NCBI GenBank assembly: GCA_022453515.1
Contig: JAJNNY010000063.1
Location: forward strand, 124,001-188,000
Length of the DNA stretch: 64,000 bases
Origin: Astrocystis sublimbata
Lineage: Eukaryota > Ascomycota > Sordariomycetes > Xylariales > Xylariaceae
Direction: 5' to 3'
Positions 23,993 through 34,048 of the stretch are shown piece by piece. The translations under genes were made by a program, and so were the position numbers. Below the pieces are notes generated by a model. It saw only the letters and a list, made by a program, of their open reading frames with translations. It was not told the origin of the DNA and did not search any database. Positions within the stretch are counted from its first letter, which is position 1; each line of letters begins with the position of its first letter.

Positions 23993-25422
23993 ATGCTTGG
24001 AACAGTGACTTGCATCATGGACTTCCCATGTTCATCCAATGACGGAATCCAGGCTAGATTTCATTTCACTTCAGAGACGTCGCTCCTAGATTCATCAATC
24101 CTACATCCCACTTTTAGGCATGGGCAATACACCCCCCAATACAGTGCCAAGAAAAAGCTTGGGGTAAGGTCACTGAGACCCTCGTCACTAATATTGGCCT
24201 CTGGCCTATTAGCCCGAGAGACCGATAAGATACAGTCAGACGATGTCCCTACTGCACTGGTTTTTTTTCTTTTTCCTGCGGCCAATTCTTGCAACGGGCA
24301 CTACAGGTATGGCGGCAACTTGGCGCCATTATAGCGCCATGCAGGCATAATGCCTGTCATCCAGTCCACTCTAAACACAATACCTCCTCATTCATCAACT
24401 GAACTGCTTCCTTTATAGTAAGTATAGGGTTATTCTGAGTAGCAGACTCCCTAGTAAGTACCTAGGTAGGTACGCATTACCTTATCAACTACATCTCTTA
24501 GATTTGGAGCGACAGTCACGAACCTAGTGACAGTCATGTACGGTCACAAATCTGAGCGACTCTGCAACCTCTTGTCATGTTTAACGCAGAAACCGACACT
24601 TAAGGAATGATAAATACGTTTTTCCACATGGCACAGGCCATTTGCTCAGGTGATTGAGCAACCGGGCTGTGCAAGCTACTGAGCTGCGTCTCATTCGAGT
24701 ATTCTCTCCTCGGCGTAACTCAACCTCGCAGCACTCATCGTGGTATTACTGTATGTTTAGGTATTGGCCTTCCAACTCAGTGTATTTGGCCTTGCTGCAT
24801 GGGTCTAGCACTTGATGTAACAGAAACGGAGGAGATCGTCCTTTACGCCCCAATATCGGCAGTGGGCACGTCAAAGGCAATGTAGAGGACTTTCAGTGTC
24901 AGATTTGATTGGATAAGGTAACAATACGATTCGGCGAAGCCCAGCTTCTCTGAGAACGAGGCCTCTTCACTTGCGGACGTGCGTATTCCAACTCCCGACA
25001 CCTCTCAACCACCTATGATTCATTGTACGGAAACTTCGGGGCCATTTAACGATTCCTTCGTCACGCAAACAAACATGTATATATCTTTACAGGAATGCGG
25101 AGGCCAGTTTCGCGGTACCATATATAAAACGAGAACATGGGCTCGTTGGTTCTGGGTTGAAGATTTTTTCTTGTTTCCCTTCTCTTCACATTGTCGGATC
25201 ACAGAAGAGGTTCGATAGTCAATCTAGAAGGTTTCGGTCTCAATAGCAGATGAATTGCAGGTGAGTTGTCAACCATTGCCAGAATCTACGTTGAGAACGG
25301 CGAGTTTATAACCACAGCAATAGGGCTTCAGTTTCACCTCAGTCCCAGTGCCAATATACAAGCTCGTACCGTGACCGCCACAGTTGTCCATTCAAGCCAC
25401 CCGACTGATAGAGATCTTCACC
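23993..25422. other. Intergenic region
   Basis: 1.43 kb, AT-leaning. It contains a perfect TACCTAGGTA palindrome (24459-24468) within a longer run of the same motif. No gene supported. Confidence 0.5.
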
Positions 25423-26328
25423 ATGGATCCTAGTCTTTCGCGCGCCAAAGAGTCGCCGATTTGCGAATTCATTTCCAACCACAGTGATTCAACTCAAGAT
25501 GCTAATGCCAATACCAACTACCAGCTAGAGCAGCTAGCCACACCCCAGCACACATCCGAGCCTTATGGGCATGAATATTGGAATGCCAACTTTCAGCCAC
25601 GTGAGCTAGTGAGTCGCAATTGAGCCCACAATCCCAGATACAGTGTGAATGAATGTGTCAACGCTAACTATCAGCAGCAGCAGCTCTGGCAGCAGCTAGT
25701 CGCACCCGAGACACTGTCCCAGCCCATCATCCCGAACTATGGTTCAGGCGGATATTCCCACATCGAGCAGATCTACGGCTACTATGATCCAAACCTAGCT
25801 GTTGGATCTAAATCCTGGCAGGATGCTACACTCCTGGACTACGGCGAATATACTCCAAATTTTGGCGTCAACTTAGGCGGACCTGTTTACAGCGAGCAGC
25901 CTGGACTTGCTGGTAACGCCTACTCAAGTGCCGCCTGGCCTTCCGATGCATCATCTGCATCGCTGCTCTCGTCGCTGTCACCATCGTTACATTCTGAACC
26001 ACAGTTGCAAACCCCCACGGAAAAACCATATCTATGCACTCTCGACATTCATTGTCAATGGTCATTCAAGCATCAGAAGGACTTGATCCGTCACAAAAAC
26101 ACAGTACACCAAATTGGAGGTGGCGACAAACTTTCTTTCCGCTGTCGATGTTCGAAGGAAAACCCGCGAAAAGACAACCACAAGCGACATTGTCTTAGCT
26201 GCAACACAACTTACTATGATGCATATCGTTGCAGGTGTGGCGGCCTCGCAATGCAGTTGCAGGACCACATTGAACATATCGTCTCATGTCAATTTGGCAA
26301 TCGTCGCACAGGTCGCCCTCGAGCATAG
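25423..26328 (+). CDS. C2H2-type zinc finger protein (putative transcription factor)
   Basis: Exons 25423-25608 and 25675-26328 encode 279 residues. The acceptor lies in a CAGCAGCAG run, so it could shift by one to three codons without changing frame. The N-terminal 180 residues are Gln/Ser/Tyr-rich and disordered. One C2H2 finger is clear: Cys183-x5-Cys189-x12-His202-x4-His207 (CTLDIHC...HKNTVH). A second Cys/His-rich segment follows (FRCRCSKENPRKDNHKRHCLSC, then YRCRCGG...HIEHIVSC), with spacing like the degenerate fingers of small fungal C2H2 proteins. DNA binding is inferred and no target is suggested. No neighbouring gene is close enough to infer co-regulation. Confidence 0.8.
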
Positions 26329-26707
26329 GTAACTGGAGGGCATGTTGCGACAAGTCCAGATGACTACCCAAGAGATGGCTTATACGTGTTTTGTGGTTTT
26401 GTTGTCTTTGTTGTTTTGTTTGGCCTGGATCACTCATTTTGGGGCTTTTTTTTTGTTGCACGTCTTCTATTTGGCCTCAATTTCAATTTCATGATCATTG
26501 TGATTTGTTGCTTGTTATTGCTAGTTACCTAGGTAGTCACTCTTTCATAGTCAAATTAAACCCCACGCTCTTTAAAAAAAATACTCGGTTTTCTGAATTG
26601 GGAGTAAACCACGAAGACGTTCATCTCGCAATAACCTTTACAAGCTCTGTAAGCATAGTACTGGGCTTGCATTCCGTTTTAAACGGTAGAGCCATGAGCC
26701 GAACCAT

Positions 26708-26789
26708 AATGCATTCTGGGGTCCCAGCGGGGTAACTGTCCAAATATGGGCATATTTGGACAGTTACCCCTCTTGGACTCGAATGCATT
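26708..26789. repeat. 82-bp foldback palindrome
   Basis: Two perfectly complementary 20-bp arms (26729-26748 and 26751-26770, starting GGGGTAACTG and ending CAGTTACCCC) are separated by only GG. Outside them is a second perfect 9-bp pair, AATGCATTC (26708-26716) and GAATGCATT (26781-26789), with an imperfectly paired segment between. It would extrude as a long hairpin. It could be a small foldback transposon-like element or a hairpin-forming regulatory site. No transposase gene is nearby. Confidence 0.9.
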
Positions 26790-27435
26790 GCCCATGCTTT
26801 TAAAGATGTACCTCCATCACAAGTGCCCCCTGGACGGTTTTGATAAGGTGCCATATGATGGAAACCCATTATCATAGGTAACATTTATTAAGTCTCTACT
26901 TTTGAAGAGTCTGGTTCTGGCCGAGCTCTTCACAACTCATAATATTATTGGCACTGGGAAAGTGCGTCGTTAGTGAGGAAGCAGCAAATTGATTCAGGGT
27001 GTTGACTTACATCATTGGTAGATGCAGCAAGCTGCTAGGGGACAGCATTCATTCTGGCAAAATTCTACGGGCAATAATCCGCCAGGGATGATTTTTCCAC
27101 GAGCAACGTCTGAGGGTCAAGAGTCTCTGGATAATACTGACTGCAGAACAAATTGAAGACTTTATGCTGGCTTTATATATACTCCCAAAGCCTCAAGATT
27201 CTTTGATCATGAATGACATCTTCCTATCTTACAATTGTGAACCCGCTTAGGCGAAACCCGCCCGCAGGTGCCTAAGACCCTGGCGGGCCTGGAAGCCTCT
27301 GTTTTTAGAGCAGCCAATCAGATCATGCTAAAGTTGCATATTTTGGAATGTCTTCCTTCACCGTCGAGTCCAATCAGTGATCAGAATGCTGCAGGCTTTC
27401 AGCATTAATTGGCCTTATGCATGCATGGAAGATCA

Positions 27436-27900
27436 TTCGAGGCCAATTTGGTTATCATCTCTTGGCGATGGTTGTCCGAGGCCATTTCACTGAGGCCATT
27501 TGATTGTTATCTCTAGGTGGATATTTGAGGCCAATGCCTAATCACCAATCATTGGCGATGCTTACAGCGAGGCCAATTGTTACTGCCTCAAACAAATTTC
27601 CAATCTCTAGACCACTGTGATTGGTTGATTCGGATAATTATAGTACAAAAGTTGCAGATTACAATAGGAAAGAAAGATTGCCAGGACTGCGTGCTGGGGC
27701 CATTTCTTTCCACATCAATATTGTTGATATAACGCAGTAGGCGACGTGCAATTAACGTCATTACAGAACAAGACTTCTATGTACATGTCTGCACTTGGAA
27801 ATGAGGCCAATATTTCTATTGGCTGGGAGTTATTACAGGAAAAGACCGCTACGCGTCTATACTTGGAAAGTGAGGCCAAATCTTTCTATTGGCTGGAAAA
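27436..27900. repeat. GAGGCCAA(T) motif cluster with a degenerate tandem repeat
   Basis: GAGGCCA(A/T) occurs at about 27438, 27492, 27527, 27569, 27803 and 27872, several followed by T to give a CCAAT box, and inverted ATTGGC copies lie between. The segments 27788-27827 and 27856-27897 are two copies of one unit (ACTTGGAAA-TGAGGCCAA-...-TTTCTATTGGCTGG). They lie just upstream of the gene at 27966, so clustered CCAAT boxes or decayed repeat DNA are both possible. Confidence 0.7.
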
Positions 27901-27965
27901 CATATGATCAATTGTCGTAAGAGATATTCCATCTCGAAACTCGACGAACTGCTGATTTTCAATAG

Positions 27966-28682
27966 ATGGCGAGAGGACGCTATAAATACCTATGCCGCTT
28001 TGATATGAAGCCCTTCATTCATCCTTGCGGCAGGTTTGAACATGTAATTAAATCATTCAAAATGAAGCATGCTTGTAGATTCTATTCCTCGTTCCATGCG
28101 CCCAGCACATCTCAAGACCTAGTGTGTTCCCGCCGTTGGCAATTCCCCTCTTTACGAGAAATATCATACTGCCAAAATACTTCCCATCAAGATGCGCTCG
28201 GGAGAGGCGCTCAATTCGACCACCACGACGTTGGAACGATTTTGCAAAGCCTGGGGGAAAAACTTAAAGTCGGTCCAAGATGCATGGACGACGGAGATCT
28301 CGTGGTCTACCCTGTGATGAGCGAAGACGGCACACCCTACGAGGCCCAGTGTTTCGCAAAGTACCAGTTGCCCCAGAAGCTGTACACAGCCCGAAGGAGA
28401 AGAATATGCAGATTGAGAAAGTCAACGAATCTCGTCAAGGAGTTGGATGAAGAGGGAATCAAGATTATTGTCTCCAGAGTACCCATGGCCGATGCTCGCA
28501 ATGCCCAGAACCGGGCAGTGTGGGATAAAGAAAATGGGAATCAGTACAGCTGTTCCAGCGATGAGTTTCCACCACTTGGCTGTGATAACGAGGATGAAGA
28601 GAACTCACCGGGCCGTTTGAGAGGCCAATTTGTCGACCGCCAATCTTCATTCGCAGAGGTAGCTTCATCGGGCTTGGCTTGA
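27966..28682 (+). CDS. Hypothetical protein
   Basis: An uninterrupted 238-codon frame with a reasonable start context (ATAGATGGCG). No family recognised. The N-terminus is Cys/His/Phe-rich (YLCRFDMKPFIHPCGRF). The middle has a compact hydrophobic segment, GDLVVYPVMSEDGTPYEAQC, then a basic patch RRRRICRLRK. The C-terminus carries SSDEFPPLGC and SFAEVASS, short motifs also found in disordered adaptor tails. A frame this long and with this composition is probably coding, but exons may be missing at either end. Confidence 0.45.
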   Translation: MARGRYKYLCRFDMKPFIHPCGRFEHVIKSFKMKHACRFYSSFHAPSTSQDLVCSRRWQFPSLREISYCQNTSHQDALGRGAQFDHHDVGTILQSLGEKLKVGPRCMDDGDLVVYPVMSEDGTPYEAQCFAKYQLPQKLYTARRRRICRLRKSTNLVKELDEEGIKIIVSRVPMADARNAQNRAVWDKENGNQYSCSSDEFPPLGCDNEDEENSPGRLRGQFVDRQSSFAEVASSGLA

Positions 28683-29692
28683 AGAGGCAAAAAGGCAGAC
28701 CAACTAGCTTTCAAGGTAAATCCTCGGCCCTTCGGTATTCCCGGCACGAACAGCTAAGTACTCAAAAGAGAAAAACACAAGATTTTCTCTGACTATTGTA
28801 CACACACTGACCCAAATTAGGATCTGAAGAAGAGTGTTGAGTGATATGTAAGTATCAGGGGAGAGGGGGGGGGGGGGGATACGCAGACATCAATGAGCTC
28901 GGTATATGTCTACAGTTTGTTATGAAACAACTTTGTCATCGACCTCAGGCTTTCATGTACCTCGGACCGACTCTCTCTTACATCCCTTACTGGCTTCCAG
29001 GAATTCTCACAGCCTTCATGGACTCTCGTTCAGGAATTCTCACAGCCTTCATGGACTCTCGTTTTGCGAATTGCTCAGCAGTTCCACAGTTTGTCTAATA
29101 TAGTGTTACCATGGCCCCTTTTTGTCAGTCTTTTCCCTAGTCGCTTTTGTTGATGGTTTTACTTAGATCTTATATCAGTTTCAACACAGGGGGCAAACAA
29201 AAACCATGTATTTTCTATTGCCTAGGTACTCCAAATTGATTTCATGTCCTGACCTATAAGCCACGAGCACTATATCCGCACCCATAGTCGACCCTACCCG
29301 AACATCATTCAAATCATCTTTCCATGCTTGTCTACACACATATAGATAACAGTAGGTATCTCATGTGTCATATGCACCTAGCGTGCAGCTAGTATTAACA
29401 GAAAAAGGAATCAAACTGTGAGAGTCAAGTACCTATAATGGATGTAGGCATGAATGTCTCTGCACTTTTTCCAGCCGTGAAAGGTTTTTGTGCAATAAAG
29501 TTGACAGTAAACGCACTGCCCATGTGATAAACAGGTTAAATATGCCCGGCATGCTTTGTGCGCCATATGCAGATGAAACTTGGAAGTTCAAATCAGGCAT
29601 GTCAGGGTATTTAGAGGATAGTTTAACAAGACAGGATAAAATATATCATCGCCGAACCTCTAAGATCTGGATATTCCCCTTTTCCTCAACAA
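28683..29692. other. Intergenic region with tandem 33-bp repeat
   Basis: About 1 kb between convergent genes. It contains a poly-G run near 28865-28877 and a perfect tandem duplication at 28998-29063. Nothing coding is supported. Confidence 0.6.
28998..29063. repeat. Perfect tandem duplication, 2 x 33 bp
   Basis: Two identical 33-bp units (28998-29030 and 29031-29063), each beginning CAGGAATTCTCACAGC and ending GACTCTCGTT. Perfect identity suggests a recent slippage or duplication event. Confidence 0.95.
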
Positions 29693-30998
29693 CTATAGTC
29701 TATCACTGCCCTCAACACCTGACTCCACGACGAATTTGTCCCCTATAAGCTGTTCGCTCAACTCCCAGAGGCGCACAGCTGCCTGCGGATCCCTGGCGTG
29801 CTCAGCACAAGCGAAAAACTGGCAGTCTGCCAGATACAGCCCACAACGCTCTGCAATGGCGAAAGGAGATATGAACACCGAGTCAGCCAATCTTCAAGGC
29901 AATGGTTTGTTCATGAAACAGTATCGAAACGAAGAGTGGAAGAGAACTTACCATCCAGAGAAGGATCCAAAGCAGCCACGAGGCTCGTCGAGGCCCCCTC
30001 GTCGCTGTTCTTCCAGTAAGTGGAGGTCGCGGCGATCGCATCGGCGACGTCTGGGTCGTGCTCGCGCCCTAGATGGCTTACGACACCTATACTTGCAACA
30101 ACGACGTGTCATTCGTTAGCCAGCGATCTCTATTGTTCTCCTTCTTTCATCTTATTCCCTCTTTTCTCTTCTAATGGCCTCAGAATTAGTACATGGATAA
30201 CGTACCCCCAGGATGAACAGCATACGCCACGACCCCAAACTTAGCCGCGCGCTGCTGCAAGTACAGCGTGAACAGGATATTAGCCGTCTTGCTCTGCGCG
30301 TATGCAATGGTAGAAAGATAGCCGTCCTCCGAGGCCTTAGCGAGGGCGGGCGGCATCGTCGACCGCGGCTGCTCCTCCGGCGGTATATCCTTGTTGTCCA
30401 TATTGTAGTCGTGGAAGCGGACCGGCGACAGAAAGTGTCCGTGGCTGGCCAAGTTCACGATGCGCGTCGACGATTGCTTCGCTGCGCGAAGTAATAAGGG
30501 GAAGAGCAGTTTGGTGAGGAGAAAGGTGCCGATGTGGTTCACCCCGAACTGCATTTCTATCCCCTCGGCCGTCCATTGCCGGAGTCGGTACGCGCAGCCT
30601 GCGTTGTTCACGAGTATGTCTAGGTGGGAGATGATGTCTGAGACCTCCGCTGCCGCTTTTCGGATGGACTGTTGGGATGCTAGGTCGAGAATTATCGTGT
30701 GCACGTTGACTCCGGGGTAGGCTTCATGGATCGCGCTTTGAATGGTCGCCAAGCTGTCTTTTCTTCGAGACATTAATATCAGGTTTGTAGGAGCTTGAGA
30801 TGCGAATGCTAATGCTGTGCCTTCACCAACACCGGTTGGGGCGATTCCGGTGACGATGACTGAATGACTGCTTTAGTGATGAGATGATATATGGGATCAT
30901 GCGCTTGACTTACTGTTTTTGCCCTTTACTCTGTCCGCGTATTCGGCAGCGACATGCAGGGCAGAGGTTGTCTGGCCCCAGTCCGGATTAGACGTCAT
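29693..30998 (-). CDS. Short-chain dehydrogenase/reductase (retinol dehydrogenase-like SDR)
   Basis: An NAD(P)-dependent oxidoreductase. Four exons on the minus strand (30998-30914, 30859-30206, 30086-29952, 29850-29693) give 343 residues. The Rossmann nucleotide motif TGIAPTGVG is at 32-40 (TGxxxGxG). NNAG follows in LVNNAGCAYRL, and the catalytic YxxxK is in AYAQSK. VHPGGVVSHLG is assembled across intron 2. The C-terminal segment (ERCGLYLADCQFFACAEHARD...LWELSEQLIGDKF) matches the end of fungal WWOX/retinol-dehydrogenase-like SDRs. It is divergent from the FAD monooxygenase, with 543 bp between starts, so the two may be co-regulated. The substrate is unknown. Confidence 0.92.
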
Positions 30999-31541
30999 GG
31001 TGTCAACTCCAGATCGAAATTTCTAATATCATATGGACGAGAACGAACAGCACACTTTCGAAAGCGGTAACAAGAGCTGTGACCCTGATCTTATTGACTT
31101 TCCCTCCCCAATCTAACTGTTACTTCGGGACTACGCCAAGTGCGCGTCACATGTGGAAGTCTCCAATAGTACCAATACAACGTTGACCGGCATTGCGGTT
31201 TAGGCTAAGATGATTGGACCCATCGTGTCGACGATCGCGTTCCCTTTTTCCACTCCCGCGAAACAAGAAGGGAGATACCGAGGTAGATTCTACCAAAAAC
31301 CCCACGGTATGTATCTTGGGATGATTGTCGTCAATCACAAGTCCCCAGGGACCAGGTTCCGGGAACACTGGGCAACGAAAGACGACCCCGCGCCCCCCGC
31401 ATGCGGCGAGGTGGTTCGGTGCGACGGTTGACCATAAAATCGTGACAGCGTGTCATGTATTAGGTCAAACAACGAATTTGTCTTTTCAAAGATCACGAAC
31501 GAAATAATTATGTGAAGACGCGTCATAAGACTCATATAAGA
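30999..31541. promoter_or_regulatory. Divergent promoter between SDR and FAD monooxygenase
   Basis: 543 bp between the two start codons. A shared promoter is inferred from arrangement. No specific operator identified. Confidence 0.45.
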
Positions 31542-33468
31542 ATGGCTACGAACGGTAGCACCGCCAACGGCGCAACGCCGCGTCCTGCGACAGGGATCAA
31601 AGTTCTCATCGTTGGTGCCGGTATGCCATTTGCGCAATCGTCTTGAAGCAAGGCGAGGACGCCAGGTCTGGATCTCAGCTTGCTAACCGACACACACTCG
31701 TTCTAGGGTTTGGAGGGCTAGGCGCCGCGATCGAATGCCACCGTCAAGGCCATGATGTCGAGATCTACGAGGCGTTCTCGGAATTGAAACAGCTGGGCGA
31801 CATCATTTCTTTTGGACCTAATGCCGGACGCATCTTTTACAGGTGGGCGGATGGCGAGATCGCTCGTCGCATGCGAGCGCTTAGTGTAAGTTTCTGGGAC
31901 TACGAAAGACCAAGGGATGATTGAGCCCAGCGACGAGTTTGAAAGGAGTATCTAGTCTGGGAGACTGACATGTTTTAGATCGATTTGCGCAAGTACGGTT
32001 TCAACATCCACAAGTACGATACCGGCGAGGTTGTCATCAACCAGCCGACGCCGGAGTATTCGGTAGAGGCTCCCAACTTCAATGGACACAGGGGCGAGCT
32101 ACATGAAATCGTGTTCAGTTATGCCAGAGATGTACTGGGCATACCAAGTGAGTGCCATTTCACACCATCCTCACTAGTCATGCCAAACCTAGTTTGTACA
32201 TGCGTAGTGCATTCTGGACTCGAAACGACTGACTAGAGATATTGTAGTCCATCTCGGGAACAAGATAAACACCTACTTCGAAGACGAGAACGAATCAGGG
32301 ATTGTACTCGAAACAGGGGTCAAAGTAAGCATAAGAGCCGCGAACAGCTGTCCCCTTTTATCTTGAGGATGAGCGACCAGCTGATTAGAGAGTGCCCTAG
32401 GTAACGGGTGATGTGGTTATAGCCGCGGACGGCGTCCGGTCCAGAGCTAGAAAGACTGTTCTAGGATATGAGGATAAGCCGAAAAGCAGCGGCTACGCAG
32501 TGTGGCGGGCATGGTATGCCATCAATGTTTCTTCAGCGTCTAATGGTCAGTTGACAGTATTAGGTTTCCCAACCACGACATGCTCGCGGATCCGCTCACA
32601 GCAGGCTTCTGCATGAACGGCGATACATTCAACGGCTGGATCGGGCCAGACATGCATTTCCGTAAGTTGCCGCAAACGCAAACCAAACCCCATTTCCTTT
32701 CACAAGAAAGTAATCAGACTCTAACCTCGATCTAATGATGCCGACAGTCTTCAGCACCATCAAGAACGGCTCCGACTGCTGCTGGGTCCTCACGCACCCC
32801 GACGAGCACGACATCGACGAGTCGTGGAGCTTCCCCGGCAAGCTGTCCGAGGTCAAGGAGGCGATCAAGGACTGGGATCCCATGTGTACTCGGATCATAT
32901 CCAAGACGCCGGAAGAGCGACTCGTCGACTGGAAGCTGGTATACCGCGACCCTCTGCCCACGTGGGTGAGTCCCAAGGCGAGGATCCTGCTGCTGGGCGA
33001 CTCGGCGCATCCGTTTCTGCCTACGAGCGCTCAAGGGGCGACGCAGGCTCTTGAGGATGGCGGTAAGTCAATGCACATCTTCTTTTTCTACTCTCCCGTA
33101 ATTACTTCTCCGACTGCATTATGTTATAAGAAGCGTGTATTATTTCGGAAGATCTAGTCTTGTTACTGAACGAGTGCTAATCCAACCATTCCAAAGTCGT
33201 CATCGCCGTCTGTCTGCGCCGCGGCGGGAAAGCAAACGTGCCCACGTCGGTGCGCGCCCACGAGAAGATCCGGTACGAGCGCGTGCGCGCGACGCAGAAG
33301 ACGGGCGAATCGACGCGCGACATGTGGCACAAGACGGACTGGGCGAAAGTCAAGGAAAACCCCGAGATCATCCAGTTTCCGCGACAGGACTGGATCTTTG
33401 AATTCGACGCAGAGAAGGATGCTGAGGACATGTATGATGGGGTGGTCAAGGGGCTGTCTGAGGGTTGA
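31542..33468 (+). CDS. FAD-dependent monooxygenase (salicylate hydroxylase-like)
   Basis: A class A flavoprotein hydroxylase, probably acting on an aromatic compound. Eight exons (31542-31620, 31707-31885, 31979-32147, 32248-32324, 32401-32513, 32564-32661, 32748-33062, 33197-33468) give 433 residues with all phases closing. The FAD-binding GxGxxG is GAGFGG (25-30). VVIAADGVRSRARK is the second FAD/NAD(P)H (DG) motif, and LLLGDSAHPFLPTSAQGATQALEDG is the conserved GD motif with the 6-hydroxynicotinate/salicylate hydroxylase flavour. The 50-bp intron at 32514-32563 restores RAWFPNHDMLADPLT, and reading through it would hit stops. No membrane anchor is seen. Pathway unknown, probably with the divergent SDR. 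Confidence 0.92.
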
Positions 33469-34048
33469 GTTAGAAATATGAATTTGGAGAGTATGGTATA
33501 CTTAGATCATTGATACAGTCGAGTGTTTTGAACACTCCTAGAGAATAGTGTCAGTAGCTTTATCTTGAGATGTCACTCACTTCTAAGTGTCTTTTTACAC
33601 ACTTGAGTGGGATGACGTCAAGCTTATGAGACGATGACTGCTGCGACTTTTGCAACTTCACATGGCCAGTTTGCTATAAATTTGAAATTTGAGCCCACGA
33701 TGTCTGTAAAACTGATTGAATTACTCTAATTCTTTCATGTCTTCAGCTATCTTTGATGCTAGTTTGAAATCTAGCGACTTATAAGTCTTAAATGTCATGT
33801 GCGGTGCCCACATAACACCGGGAGTCCGGTGGTGTCCATCAAGGTTCGCATCGGCATCGCATCACTTCAATACTAGGTAGGAACTCACATCCGCACATCT
33901 GAATTGATAATGAAATAAACACACATAAATCAAAGCTCGGACACACGTCCTTTTCTCATTCCTTCACCATCGTGGATTGCCACCCACCAATACATCACAC
34001 AGAACATAATCTGAGTACTTAAGTGTAATCAATCAGTATAGCTAAAAG
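33469..34048. other. Intergenic region
   Basis: 580 bp between the FAD monooxygenase 3' end and the next gene. No feature seen. Confidence 0.6.

Larger units (their letters stand above)
26329..27965. other. Long AT-rich intergenic region with foldback and repeats
   Basis: 1.6 kb with no supported gene. It holds one perfect TACCTAGGTA (26526-26535), a large palindrome (26708-26789) and a set of GAGGCCAA motifs (27438-27879), each listed separately. Confidence 0.6.
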
